A DNA stretch of 51,060 nt from Terriglobia bacterium (GCA_020072585.1 JAIQGL010000039.1:1-51060), one strand, 5' to 3'. Shown: positions 26,100 through 36,521, counted from the stretch's first letter. The notes: a model not told the origin generated them from the sequence alone. Numbers and translations: made by a program.

Positions 26100-28667
26100 A
26101 TGAAGTCCGACGTGGTGTTCGCATTTCCTAACTTCTCCTGGGGGCGCTTCAGCTCTTACCAGAAGCATTTAGGGGCGGCGTACCTAATGGCGCATCTCCG
26201 GCAGCGGGGCTGGACATGCTCTTTGTACCATCGACCTGCGACACAGTCTCTGGCACAAGCTGGACTGGAAATCGCCTCGTTGAGCCGCCGTTATGTGGGG
26301 TTCACTTGTTTCGACACAAATTTTCATTCTATCGCGCTTCTTTCTCGCGTTATCAAGCAGAGCAATCCTGACCTTGAGATCATCCTCGGTGGCCCATCGG
26401 CGACGTTCTCGGCTGACCTAGTACTACAGGCCGCCCCAGATGTTTCCGTTTGCTTCAAGGGGATGGCTGAAGAGTCACTGATTAAATATCTCGAGGCCAC
26501 CGGTACGGTCAAACCATATGTGTCCGGAACGGCAACCAGGGTTGATGGAAAGACTGTGCATAATTCCCCCATGCCGCTGCTCAGCGGCTCCTACGCAATT
26601 GATCATTATCCGTCGCCGTATCTGTCGGGAGTATTGGGTTTTCGAGATGGGCCCAGCGTGGGGGTTCTAACTTCCCGCGGCTGCTTCTATGGATGCACTT
26701 ATTGTAATTTCGCTGCCATGTCTAATCGGCGCATTCAGTTTCACTCTCCCGATCGCATCTTGTCCGAGTTGGAGGGTATCCGCGACGCACTGCGGGGCGG
26801 GGCAGGATCTCGTCCTGTCGTGACTTTTGCGGACGACTTTTTCACGATCCATCGCCCACGGCTAGTTGCAATTTGCAAAGGCATCATCGCGGCGCGAATG
26901 GCAGAGACACTGGCGTTCGAATGTCAGACTCGGGCTGATTGGGTCGATCGTGAACTCCTCGAAATGCTGCGGGATGCCGGAGTTGTAAAGCTGCATTTCG
27001 GGCTGGAGAGCGCTTCCCCCAAGGTTCTCAAACTAGTCAAGAAGCTCTATCCCAAGAGGCCCAATGTCAACGACTACGAGCCCGAACGGCAATTTCTAGA
27101 AACCTTCCGCCGCACGGTAGCCGACGCGAAACGGCTGGGTTTCAACGTTCATGTGTCCGCCATTTTCGGCCTGCCGGGCGAAGGGCCCGAGGAGGCGCAG
27201 CAGACACTGGACTTCGTCAAGAGCGTTGAGGCGGATGGCTATAGCCACAACTATCTCAACATCTACCCAGGTACGGAACTCTTCGAGACGTCTAAACAGT
27301 TCGGAATCACTGTCGGGCCCTCGGCCACGACCCTTCCGTTTCAGACCTATTACGCTTATGACGTCACAAAAGTACCAGTGCTCAACCTGCCAGGCGACCT
27401 GTTCAATGTTCGCGAACGCATCGGTCAGGAGTTTGCCCGTGCATTCTTCCCGCAAGGTAAATGGGAGAGCGATACGGCGTTCGCAAGTATCCGGTGCGAG
27501 TTATCACATCTGGATGGCAACAATCCTCTCTGGCCGTGGCTCCGGAACAACGCCGCCCCTGCCACGCAACTGCTCAACTGTCGCGCCAGCGGGGCATCGT
27601 ATGGGCCTGAGGATCTCTACTCGCATCTCATTTCAGCCGGTACGCCCATCGTAAACTACTACACGCTAGAGCCGCTTGAAAATGCTCAGCAGAGCGATGG
27701 GCTCCAGCAATGCGAAGAGATACGGTACGGCAATCGTGCCAGCGGTTTCGTGCTCCGGGTCGGCGTTCAGCATTTGAATATAGAGGCGATGATCGCCGTC
27801 TGGGAACGCCTGATTTTAGGCGGAGAGACTTCCCCCCGCGTTTATTTCACGGAAATAACATCGCCGGCGGACTTGATACAGATAGGTGAATTCCTGCGGC
27901 GGAACTCGCGGCAGAGCCGACTCCCACTGACCAATTCTTTTCTCACCCAAGATATGCAGGTCAGTAATATCTGCCAGTACGGCATTCGTCTCTGTCCGGC
28001 TTCCACCCGCGACGGATTCCAACTGGCGCAGGTGAATGCTAACGGAATGGTCCGTCCCTGTTGCGCCGGTCCTATCGTAGGCGACCTGAAATGCAATTTG
28101 CCTGGCTTGCGTAAGAACTTCCTGGAGATTTTTAGGGCCGCCAACGAGAACCGTTGTGTAGGGTGCAGCCGCGCCAGAGCGTGTTCGAAATGTCCATCTC
28201 TGGATTGCGGGGGACTCAAGAATCGATGCGACCTTTCGATGGTGTTCTCCTTCCTTGAACTTGTTCGCATGCGCGAGCGAATTGCGCTTCTCGCTTCTCC
28301 CGGCAACCAAGAGACGTTCGAACTCATGCTAACGCCTCCCGCGTTTGTGAGTGACTCCGCCAATCACAATGGCGACTGCCGACGCCTTGCGCCGGAATTC
28401 GAATGGCCGGAAGTTTTGACTTTGGCCTCTCGCAACCGCTTTCTGTTGCTCGATTTGAATAGTTCGGACGTCTTCGAACTCAACCACACGATGGTGGAGA
28501 TTTTCGAAGCGCTGCGCAACCGCATTCCCTGGAACGATGCCATGCAATATTTCACCAAAACCTATTTGGTCCCTGAGGCTCAAGTGGAATCTTGTATAGA
28601 CACGGCACAGACTCATTTTAAGGAGATGTTTTCGCAAAGAAATCTCTCTCCGGCGCCGGGGCGATAA
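26100..28667 (+). CDS. B12-binding radical SAM protein with SPASM-like and PqqD-like domains (module 1)
   Basis: An 855-residue enzyme. The N terminus is a B12-binding-like Rossmann domain (LGGPSATF at about 96-103); the classical DxHxxG is not seen. The radical SAM core starts with GCFYGCTYC (C195, C199, C202), binding the 4Fe-4S cluster that cleaves SAM. Further motifs are FADDFF, FGLESASP and GLPGEGPEE. A SPASM-like Cys cluster follows (RPCCAGPIVGDL, then RCVGCSRARACSKCPSLDC, about 655-706). The last 75 residues (FLLLDLNSSDVFELNHTMVEIFEAL) look like a PqqD-type recognition domain. These traits point to peptide modification, probably C-methylation or cross-linking. No ribosome binding site is obvious; TAATAT lies just before the ATG. 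Confidence 0.85.
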   Translation: MKSDVVFAFPNFSWGRFSSYQKHLGAAYLMAHLRQRGWTCSLYHRPATQSLAQAGLEIASLSRRYVGFTCFDTNFHSIALLSRVIKQSNPDLEIILGGPSATFSADLVLQAAPDVSVCFKGMAEESLIKYLEATGTVKPYVSGTATRVDGKTVHNSPMPLLSGSYAIDHYPSPYLSGVLGFRDGPSVGVLTSRGCFYGCTYCNFAAMSNRRIQFHSPDRILSELEGIRDALRGGAGSRPVVTFADDFFTIHRPRLVAICKGIIAARMAETLAFECQTRADWVDRELLEMLRDAGVVKLHFGLESASPKVLKLVKKLYPKRPNVNDYEPERQFLETFRRTVADAKRLGFNVHVSAIFGLPGEGPEEAQQTLDFVKSVEADGYSHNYLNIYPGTELFETSKQFGITVGPSATTLPFQTYYAYDVTKVPVLNLPGDLFNVRERIGQEFARAFFPQGKWESDTAFASIRCELSHLDGNNPLWPWLRNNAAPATQLLNCRASGASYGPEDLYSHLISAGTPIVNYYTLEPLENAQQSDGLQQCEEIRYGNRASGFVLRVGVQHLNIEAMIAVWERLILGGETSPRVYFTEITSPADLIQIGEFLRRNSRQSRLPLTNSFLTQDMQVSNICQYGIRLCPASTRDGFQLAQVNANGMVRPCCAGPIVGDLKCNLPGLRKNFLEIFRAANENRCVGCSRARACSKCPSLDCGGLKNRCDLSMVFSFLELVRMRERIALLASPGNQETFELMLTPPAFVSDSANHNGDCRRLAPEFEWPEVLTLASRNRFLLLDLNSSDVFELNHTMVEIFEALRNRIPWNDAMQYFTKTYLVPEAQVESCIDTAQTHFKEMFSQRNLSPAPGR

Positions 28668-28717
28668 CAACCCGAAGCGAGCTACGTCCCGAAACGCCGC
28701 CTTGCAGACGGGCTGCA

Positions 28718-28798
28718 ATGAGCGCTCTATTCAGGCAAGACAATCGTGAAATGTTCCTGAAACAAACACGCGGTTCACTCACAAGGAGCAACCAATGA
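28718..28798 (+). CDS. Possible 26-residue leader peptide
   Basis: A short frame beginning MSALFRQDNREMFLKQ whose TGA overlaps the ATG of the following radical SAM gene (ATGA). It may serve translational coupling or be a small product. There is no recognisable precursor motif and no ribosome binding site, so it is speculative. Confidence 0.2.
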   Translation: MSALFRQDNREMFLKQTRGSLTRSNQ

Positions 28799-31302
28799 TG
28801 AACAACACCGCTATATTCGTGCATCCTTATTATGTCAATAACCACTTCTTGGGATACACGCATCATTATGGATGCTCCTCGATCATCAGTCACTTGAAGA
28901 CACGAGGCTTTGCAGCCGAGCCATTTCTTGCGGATGTCCACTGTTCGGTCCAACAAGTGGCGGAAACTCTGGCCTCTCGCAGCCCACGATTCCTGGGCTT
29001 CTCCTGTTATGACAACAACTTCTACTTGATCCGGCTGATCGTGGCTGAGGTTCGGCGGCGCAACAAAGATGTCGCGATTGTGCTCGGCGGGCCTTCCGCG
29101 TGCTTTTCTTCGCAGATTATTCTTCGTGAACTTCCGGAAGTCGATGCTTGCGTGGCGGGGGACGGGGAAGAAGTGGTTTGCAGTGCCCTAGAACAAGGGC
29201 TAAGGCGTGACTTCTTACCGTCTCTTCCTGGACTCGTTACCAGACAGTCGTTGTGTGAAAGTGAAATTGTTCCAGCAAATCTTCCCGCCAACATAAACAA
29301 CTACTCCTCTCCCTATATTACCGGCGAAATACCGGGAGCATATGCTCCGAGAGTCGGCTTAATTTCATCGCGTGGTTGTTATTACCACTGCACCTATTGC
29401 AATTTTGCCGCGTTGTCGGGATTCAAAGTCAGGAGTTATGACTGTGACCGGCTTCTCAGCGAGTTGTCCAAGATCGCCTATGACCTTCATGGACGCGAAG
29501 CGGCGATTCCGTTTTTTGACGAGTTCTTCACCTGCTCAAAGCCGCGCTTGCGACAGATTTGTCAAGCCATCCGGGAAAACGGTTTGCACGAACAGCTGAC
29601 TTTCAGCTGCCAGACGCGCATCGATGGCATCGACGAGGAGGCGCTCGACCTTCTATGGAGCGCAGGCTTCCGCATAGTGGGTTTCGGTATCGAAAGCGCG
29701 TCGCCGCCAATTCTGCGCAACATCCGAAAGGCCAGGCTTGGCAAGCGCACGGCTGAAGCTGGATCTGCCCCGGAAGAAGAGTTTCTCGAAGCAACTCGCA
29801 GATCGGTCGCGCTTGCCAAAAGGAAAGGGTTTCACGTCACCGCAAGCATAATTCTCGGATTGCCTGGCGAAACTGCCGAAGACGGCCGCCTCAGTCTCGA
29901 CTTTATAGAAGAATTGCAACCCCATGCTTATAGTCACAACTTTCTCATGGTTTTTCCCGGAACGGAGTTGTTCCGAACCTCCAAAGATTACGGCATTGAG
30001 GTGAAGCCGTCGCTAACCGTCCTTCCGTTTCATACGACAGCCGCCTATGATACGGCTAGTCTGGGATATCTGAAGGGGATGCTGGATGTTGGATATAAAG
30101 ACCGCGCCTACCTTGTCAACCTGGTTTTGGGAGGGGCGGGTCGCAGCACCTTTGGCGATTCTCTTATTTGTTTGATTAAACAAGACCCTGGACCGGCGGA
30201 GCCAAATTATTGGAGTGCGATTAAGCCTCAGGTTTTTCCCGATACTCCATTTGTCCTGTTTCAAAAAGGCTGCAATCCGGAGTGGTACTACAAGAACTTT
30301 GCCGGCATGGTTCGCCATGAATTGCCGATTCTTGAGCAATACATTGTGGCGGAGCGGGATGGCGGTCTGGATCTATTCGTCTGCAATCGGGGCAATTGGA
30401 GCCCCGTCACGCGTGCCTTCTCCCACCACATCGCGCTACGGCCGCTGGCTGCGCTGGAGAATCCAGCAGGTGCTGCAGAACAAACCGATACTCTCTATAC
30501 GGTTCGACAAAACGACGATTGGCAGGTATTGGAGCATTACGTGAGTGACTATGCCTCCGGGCGGCCGGCATCTATACCGGGTAACTTTTCGGCAGGGAAA
30601 ACGGGAATTGAAAAGCTCTGCCGCCTGGGGCTGGGCTGCTCGCTGCGCAGAGGGACAGGCATGTTCCCCGACGATGCCGGCAGTTATCGCAGTCTCTGCG
30701 GGCTGTGTTTCGCAAACGAGAAACCAGACGTGGGAGTCCATCAACTTCTGGAACAAGTCGTCGAGGAGCGAACGTGCTGCGGATGCAGCGCCCAACCTTG
30801 GTGCAGTCAATGCATGCAACTCGATCACATTGCAAGCGAGAGATTCTGCCACACCATGCGGACCGGCGACTGCATCGTTGACTGTGCCCGCATTTTAGAA
30901 TTCGCCGCGCTGAAGTCGCAAGCCGCGGATCCCGGCAATCAGACAATAGCTCACGGGCGTGTCAAAAACCTTCTGGGCCGCTCCGAAGAGTGCATTGCGC
31001 TGGACAGGCCAATTCGCGGCCGGGCCAATGGCGACGCGACCCACCTGCAGCCTGGAATTGCTCTGATCCGCTTTGACGGCCAACCTGTGCTCTATGCCTA
31101 CGCGCGTCGAGAATTCATTGAAATCAGTCTCCCACTGGCGGAGGTGGCGGAGGCTTTGGAGCTAGGGGCCGAATTGGAAGACATGTTCCCGTATTTTTCG
31201 GAGAAATATGGCATGGAGGAAGAGGAGACCAGGAGCAAGATTGATCAAGCCCTTGGGATATTAGGTGAATACGGATTAATCCAATGCGCATTATCCCATT
31301 GA
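28795..31302 (+). CDS. B12-binding radical SAM protein with SPASM-like and PqqD-like domains (module 2)
   Basis: An 835-residue paralogue of module 1, with the same domain order. The B12-binding-like domain has LGGPSACF, and the radical SAM motif GCYYHCTYC has its Cys at 195, 199 and 202, identical numbering to module 1. Later motifs FFDEFF, FGIESASP and GLPGETAED align. SPASM-type Cys lie in SLCGLCF and CCGCSAQPWCSQC. The C-terminal segment from about 757 (LIRFDGQPVLYAYARREF) is PqqD-like. AAGGAG precedes the ATG. It follows module 1 by 127 bases and overlaps module 3 by about 19 bases, so the set is one operon. Its own recognition domain suggests that each module binds the substrate separately. 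Confidence 0.85.
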   Translation: MMNNTAIFVHPYYVNNHFLGYTHHYGCSSIISHLKTRGFAAEPFLADVHCSVQQVAETLASRSPRFLGFSCYDNNFYLIRLIVAEVRRRNKDVAIVLGGPSACFSSQIILRELPEVDACVAGDGEEVVCSALEQGLRRDFLPSLPGLVTRQSLCESEIVPANLPANINNYSSPYITGEIPGAYAPRVGLISSRGCYYHCTYCNFAALSGFKVRSYDCDRLLSELSKIAYDLHGREAAIPFFDEFFTCSKPRLRQICQAIRENGLHEQLTFSCQTRIDGIDEEALDLLWSAGFRIVGFGIESASPPILRNIRKARLGKRTAEAGSAPEEEFLEATRRSVALAKRKGFHVTASIILGLPGETAEDGRLSLDFIEELQPHAYSHNFLMVFPGTELFRTSKDYGIEVKPSLTVLPFHTTAAYDTASLGYLKGMLDVGYKDRAYLVNLVLGGAGRSTFGDSLICLIKQDPGPAEPNYWSAIKPQVFPDTPFVLFQKGCNPEWYYKNFAGMVRHELPILEQYIVAERDGGLDLFVCNRGNWSPVTRAFSHHIALRPLAALENPAGAAEQTDTLYTVRQNDDWQVLEHYVSDYASGRPASIPGNFSAGKTGIEKLCRLGLGCSLRRGTGMFPDDAGSYRSLCGLCFANEKPDVGVHQLLEQVVEERTCCGCSAQPWCSQCMQLDHIASERFCHTMRTGDCIVDCARILEFAALKSQAADPGNQTIAHGRVKNLLGRSEECIALDRPIRGRANGDATHLQPGIALIRFDGQPVLYAYARREFIEISLPLAEVAEALELGAELEDMFPYFSEKYGMEEEETRSKIDQALGILGEYGLIQCALSH

Positions 31303-34300
31303 ATTCGCAAACGTCGAATGAACAACCGGTGGTCTGCGGCATGCACGCTGTGTCTGAAGCGGGGCTGGTTGTAGTCTGTCCGCGCTACGAGGAGAACGAC
31401 TTCCTGGGCTTTAGCTTCACCTATGGGACAGCCTGTGTGCAAGCATACCTCAGACAGCAGGGCATTGCAGCCGCCCACTACCTGTGCAGCGGAAGTCAGG
31501 GACTCGAGTCACATGCTGACGAAATCTTGCGGCTAAGACCGCAAGCCGTCAGCTTTACTTTATCCGACAGCAACTACTACCTCTGTTATCTGACAGCCAA
31601 ACTGATCAAGGATCGCCGGCCGGAGATAGCCACGATCGGCACCGGACCCGCTGCCACGCACTCGTATCAGTTGATTCTAGACGACCCGGGATCGCCGTTC
31701 GACCTGCTGATTCGAGGTAAGGCGGAAGTGGCTTTGGAGACGCTCTTCACTACTCCCGGTTCCCTGAAGGAAGTCGCATCCGGCTTCGGGTACAAGCGGA
31801 TTCTTACGGCAGATGACTTGCCCAGTCTGGATGCGATTCCATCTCCGTACGTCGACGGCACAATCGCTGCGCAAGTTCGGCTGATTGAGCGGGTTGGGAC
31901 ACTCATCTCCAGAGGCTGCACCCGATCCTGCACGTGGTGTGAACTCCGCTCGCCCGGCCACGCCGGCGCTCAGTTTCGCTCCATTGATCACGTAATCGAG
32001 GAATTAAGTTTCTTGGTTCAAGCTACCCGCAAGGAGCGGGCTGGAAGCAATTTGTTTCTGCCGCTCCGTGACCGCTACTTCACGATCGACCGCCAGAGAA
32101 CCCTGGCGCTATTGGATCGAATGATTTCCGAAGGTCTCAATCATGAGCTTCGGTTCAGTTGCCAAACTCCGGCAGACGCGGCGGATCCCGAGCTCTTGCA
32201 GCGCCTCCAGATGGCAGGCTGTTCCGCGCTGAATCTGAGGCTTGATAGCGCCAGTCCGCGGGTGCTGAACAGGATCAAGAGAAACCAGCCCACAGAAGGT
32301 GCGGACGCCGACTACGGCGAGGAACGCCGCGCACTTGCTGCCGGGCGCGAGAATGTGCGTGTGGCGAAGGAGCTGGGCATTCCGACGCGTCTCACCATCA
32401 CTCTGGGCCTGCCGGGGGAAACCGCCGAAGAGGGCGCTGCGACGCTGGCTTTCGTCGACGGCTCGGACTGTACTTCCTACGCGCACAATTTCTTTCGCGC
32501 AGTCGAGGGCAGAGAAGCTTTTGGGGACTGCGCCCGATACGGCATTAAAGTCCGTCCGAGCGCCAGCGGCCTACCCTACCTTACGACGCCTTCTTACGAT
32601 GTGCTTAGCCTGCCGTTTTCGTCGCGAAAGCCGCTGGCCAATGTTGGTTCGCGGAAGACCGGCCAGCTCAACGATCATCTGCGGGGATTTTCAACCTGCT
32701 TTAACCCGGAAGACCGCACTGCGCCGCGCTTTCTCTACCTGCATGGAGCGCCCGCAGACTACGGTAACGAAGTGTTGTGTGATCTGCGCCCCCACATAGC
32801 ACCGGATGCGCGATTGTACCTGGCCGAACCGGCAGAGGCGGCCGCCGTTGCGGCGCTGTATCTCCGTATGGTCACTCAGCGCCTGCCCGTTACCTGTGTC
32901 TATGGGCGATTGGTTCTCGGGAACGACACTCGGCTGGTGCCCTTTGACCAGGGAGAGAGAACGCCGGTTTCGGCAGTATTCTCGACGCAGATCGAGTCTG
33001 TTCCTCTCCAGCACTACCCGGATTTGCAACACTTTTGTGCCTCCAGAAACAGCCATGATTGGGTTGGGCTGCTGACCATCGAGTCGCTCAACGATTTAGA
33101 GACTCTTGCCAGTTTGTGCCGGCAGGCGGAGGCTGACGGCTGCTTCAATGTCCCTCCAGATCTTGTTGGCTACAAGTATGCGTTGAAGGAATCGTGCCGG
33201 TGGGGCTGCCGCCATTGCCGTGACTATTTCCGACTCGGGGTGCAGGCAGTGCACGTGAGCCCGGAGGGCAGCGTGCGCCTTTGCGAACGAGGGCCGATCG
33301 TGGGCACGCTCAAAGAACAGCCCAGCGTGTGGCGAGAGCGTATGGAGAGTTTCGCATCAGATCTGGAGCGTGAGCGCGGCTGTGACTCCTGTCCGGCCAC
33401 CGACCGCTGCGCCCACTGTATGGTTTCCGAACCAATTTCAGCCCATCAATATTGCTCGTTCCATTTGAATAACCCCGACGCCGGAGAACTCACGAATTTG
33501 CTGCTCATGAAGCAGTATTTGTCACCGCTCGGCGAAAAACAGACGCAGGCCATTTCTGGGACCGCGGACATGAAACTCTCGCTTGCCGCATCGGGGCGCA
33601 CAGTCTACTTTCAGGTTTCCACTAACAACACGGACAGAATGGATTGCTCTGCCGGCCAGCTTCAAAAACGGGTTCGCATACGTGACCAGAAGCGCCTGAT
33701 TGGGGTGCAAGACATGGCGTACATCGTGGACCTGTGGACACTGGAGGTCATCGAAATTTCCAGGCCACTTGCCGAGCTCTGGGAGGCGTTTCAGACGAAC
33801 GCCTCGCCCGCGGCAATGAGGCAATTTTTCACCGCCAAGTATTCGCTCTCCCCAGAAACAAGTGTCGAGCAAACTAGAAGAGGCACAGCTCATTTTACGA
33901 GATTACGGAGTCTTGGTGTGAAGGAGCCGGCAGTGATACATCCTACTTCTGATGAAATCAGCTTCGTGTATCCCAAGTACCAGCAAGCGCTCTATAAAGG
34001 CTGTACATTTCATTATGGCGTCGGCAGTCTGCGGGCTTCTTTGGCCTCGGCGGGAATTCGTTCAAGCATGGTCATGGCCGACCGAGACTGCTCGATTCCG
34101 GGAATCGTAGATAAGATTTCCGCTACTCGCGCTCCGATTGTAGGTTTCACTTGCTATGACGAGAACTTCTACCTGGCATCGCTTATTATCGAGGCGCTCA
34201 AAGCGCGTAACCCGGAAGTCAAGATTCTCATCGGCGGTCCCGTCGCTACGTTTTCCGATGAGTGGCTTCTTCGGAATATGCCATTGGTTGACTATGCAGT

Positions 34301-36521
34301 AAGGGGAGAAGCAGAAACAACACTGCCCACGTTGGTAACTGCTTTGCTTGACGGGAATGGCCACAGGTTTCCTTCGGCGGGTATCTCTTTCCTAGATGGA
34401 GATCAGGTCATCCGCACTCCGGATGCGGAGCTATCCGGGTCAAACCAGAAAGGCGCCGAACTGGACATACTCCCTTCGCCTTACATCTCCGGTTTCTTAC
34501 CCGCGTCCGTTGCAGGGCAACTAGGATTTCAAACCTCGCGCGGCTGCGTGTACAAATGCGCTTATTGCAATTTCACCACCATCGCCAAAAACCGGGTCCG
34601 ATACTTCTCCGTTCAAAGAGTGCTAGAGGAGCTGGCCTTTCTCGCAGAGAACCTTCCTGATCCTGTTCAACACGTTATTTCCATTTTCGACGATTTCTTC
34701 TCGGTTCATCTGCAGCGCGCCAAACAGATCCTTCGCGGCATGATCGATCTTGGCTTGCAAAAGCGAATGCATTTTCTGTGCGAGACCCGGGCCGATGCGG
34801 TGGATCGTGAGTTTTTCGCGCTGCTGAAAGAGGCCGGAGGCCGCAACATCAATTTTGGACTGGAGAGCGCTGTCCCACGAGTGCTGCGGAATGCACACAA
34901 GGTGAGTTGTGGCTCATCCCCATCTCTTGCTCCCGAAGAACGATTCCTGGCTTGCGTCGAGCAGGCGGTCAAGTGGGCGCAAGAAGAAAAGCTCATCAAC
35001 AGCGTCTCTATTATCCTCGGGCTGCCTGGCGAGACTTTCGAGGACGGGCAAGCTACCCTCGAATTTGTCAAACGCCTGAATTGCACAACCTATAGCCACA
35101 ATTTCCTTCAAGTGTTCCCCGGAACCGAGCTTTTTGAAAACTGCGAAAAATGGGGGATCCGGCTGATGCGTCCGGTTACGGGCCTGCCCTTTCTCACTGG
35201 CCAAGCCTACAACGTCTTTGATCTTCCCTGCTTGCCGCATGGGAACGCGACTTCGCGCTGGAAAGGACGGAATAGAATGCTGGGCGCCTTTGTGAGCGGT
35301 GTGCCCGAGTACTCGGACCAGCCCGCCATGCTTGATCTGACCCATGTCGATGATGCCGGCCTGTCCTCGCTGTATCAATGGATCACGCCAGCAAGTGAAG
35401 TGCTGGTTAACTACTCCGGCGCCATCACCCGGGACAAGGTCGCATCCGATTTCGAACGGTTTACTCGTTTTCGACTGCCCATTCCGCGCTTCACCATTAT
35501 AGGGGAAAACGGGTCGGCCTCAGTCGGCAGCACTGCCAATTGGGGCGTCTTTCAACCGCAGAACTTCGATAGCCGGATTCAATGGATTCCTTTCAAGGAA
35601 TTCCAGTGGCAACGAGTCTGCGCTACGACAGACTCCCTTAGCCAGACTCTGTTCCTACTCAGTATCGAGGATGAACAAGACCTGGCGGCATTCGCAAAGG
35701 AAATTGAGACTCTAGATCGGGAGCGGAGCTATTCTATCCCGCTGGAGGGATTCGCTCATGCGGTGTTGCTGAAGGACTCCTGCCGGTTCGCCGCCAAGCC
35801 CTGTGTTGAAATTGGCAGCAATCGGCGTTGGATCGCCCGTGGACAGGACATGATTCCGTGCTTTCACGGAGAACCAGTGGGCAGGTTGTCCGGGGGGCCG
35901 AGGGCCTGTGACGCGGCGCTGACTCAGGTTGATCATACTAAGGCTGAGCTTCGATCTTGCGAGAAATGTGACAGCCGCCGCGTGTGCTCGCACTGCCCGT
36001 TCCCATTTCCATTCGCGTCCGATGCGAGCTATTGCGAGTTCCGCCGGGTCCACTCCGGCGCGGCCTGGTTTGAGCGCGTGCTCTGGGTCAAGAACGCATT
36101 GCTTGGGAATGAAACGAAACCTAATATCCCGAAAAGTGACTCGGCACAAACCTGCCGAATCAAAGTGGACCTGGGATGGTCAAAGCCACTGTTGCTTGAC
36201 ACGCCCTCCATTCCCCAGTGGACCACCGCACCGCCGTACGCAAGGCGTGTGTTGGAAAGCCCATTCTCTCGCGATGCATTTCTGTTAAGCGTTCCGGAAT
36301 GTTCCTATGCAATTCTTCCCGATACCCTGGAAGGCGCGGAGCTGACGCCGGCACTGGCCGCGATCTGGGAAGCCATGTGCATGAGAATGGAGCCGGGAGC
36401 GATGAAGCAATATTTTTGCGATAAGTACAAGATAGGGAGCGACTGTTTTGACCAGAATCTGGTCGCGGCGTTGGCTGAATTCGAAGCATGTGGCCTTCTA
36501 GCTCCCCCAGCCGGAGCCTGA
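31284..36521 (+). CDS. Double B12-binding radical SAM fusion protein (modules 3a and 3b)
   Basis: A 1745-residue protein made of two complete modules head to tail. Module 3a (about 1-885) has GCTRSCTWCE at C212, C216 and C219, FGDCARYGI and SPASM-type Cys (CDSCPATDRCAHC), and a PqqD-like part near 803-882. Its B12-type motif is altered (IGTGPAATHS) and NF after the third Cys is replaced by EL. Module 3b (about 890-1745) has IGGPVATF, GCVYKCAYC at C1088, C1092 and C1095, a Cys cluster (CEKCDSRRVCSHC) and a C-terminal PqqD-like domain from about 1665. The start overlaps module 2; M20 is an alternative start because the homologous region begins there. The fusion may keep two consecutive steps together. 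Confidence 0.85.
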   Translation: MRIIPLNSQTSNEQPVVCGMHAVSEAGLVVVCPRYEENDFLGFSFTYGTACVQAYLRQQGIAAAHYLCSGSQGLESHADEILRLRPQAVSFTLSDSNYYLCYLTAKLIKDRRPEIATIGTGPAATHSYQLILDDPGSPFDLLIRGKAEVALETLFTTPGSLKEVASGFGYKRILTADDLPSLDAIPSPYVDGTIAAQVRLIERVGTLISRGCTRSCTWCELRSPGHAGAQFRSIDHVIEELSFLVQATRKERAGSNLFLPLRDRYFTIDRQRTLALLDRMISEGLNHELRFSCQTPADAADPELLQRLQMAGCSALNLRLDSASPRVLNRIKRNQPTEGADADYGEERRALAAGRENVRVAKELGIPTRLTITLGLPGETAEEGAATLAFVDGSDCTSYAHNFFRAVEGREAFGDCARYGIKVRPSASGLPYLTTPSYDVLSLPFSSRKPLANVGSRKTGQLNDHLRGFSTCFNPEDRTAPRFLYLHGAPADYGNEVLCDLRPHIAPDARLYLAEPAEAAAVAALYLRMVTQRLPVTCVYGRLVLGNDTRLVPFDQGERTPVSAVFSTQIESVPLQHYPDLQHFCASRNSHDWVGLLTIESLNDLETLASLCRQAEADGCFNVPPDLVGYKYALKESCRWGCRHCRDYFRLGVQAVHVSPEGSVRLCERGPIVGTLKEQPSVWRERMESFASDLERERGCDSCPATDRCAHCMVSEPISAHQYCSFHLNNPDAGELTNLLLMKQYLSPLGEKQTQAISGTADMKLSLAASGRTVYFQVSTNNTDRMDCSAGQLQKRVRIRDQKRLIGVQDMAYIVDLWTLEVIEISRPLAELWEAFQTNASPAAMRQFFTAKYSLSPETSVEQTRRGTAHFTRLRSLGVKEPAVIHPTSDEISFVYPKYQQALYKGCTFHYGVGSLRASLASAGIRSSMVMADRDCSIPGIVDKISATRAPIVGFTCYDENFYLASLIIEALKARNPEVKILIGGPVATFSDEWLLRNMPLVDYAVRGEAETTLPTLVTALLDGNGHRFPSAGISFLDGDQVIRTPDAELSGSNQKGAELDILPSPYISGFLPASVAGQLGFQTSRGCVYKCAYCNFTTIAKNRVRYFSVQRVLEELAFLAENLPDPVQHVISIFDDFFSVHLQRAKQILRGMIDLGLQKRMHFLCETRADAVDREFFALLKEAGGRNINFGLESAVPRVLRNAHKVSCGSSPSLAPEERFLACVEQAVKWAQEEKLINSVSIILGLPGETFEDGQATLEFVKRLNCTTYSHNFLQVFPGTELFENCEKWGIRLMRPVTGLPFLTGQAYNVFDLPCLPHGNATSRWKGRNRMLGAFVSGVPEYSDQPAMLDLTHVDDAGLSSLYQWITPASEVLVNYSGAITRDKVASDFERFTRFRLPIPRFTIIGENGSASVGSTANWGVFQPQNFDSRIQWIPFKEFQWQRVCATTDSLSQTLFLLSIEDEQDLAAFAKEIETLDRERSYSIPLEGFAHAVLLKDSCRFAAKPCVEIGSNRRWIARGQDMIPCFHGEPVGRLSGGPRACDAALTQVDHTKAELRSCEKCDSRRVCSHCPFPFPFASDASYCEFRRVHSGAAWFERVLWVKNALLGNETKPNIPKSDSAQTCRIKVDLGWSKPLLLDTPSIPQWTTAPPYARRVLESPFSRDAFLLSVPECSYAILPDTLEGAELTPALAAIWEAMCMRMEPGAMKQYFCDKYKIGSDCFDQNLVAALAEFEACGLLAPPAGA

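Noticed and set aside
28718-28798. 26-residue peptide as the radical SAM substrate
   Set aside because: No leader/core pattern, no ribosome binding site and position explained by coupling to the next gene; kept only as a low-confidence feature.
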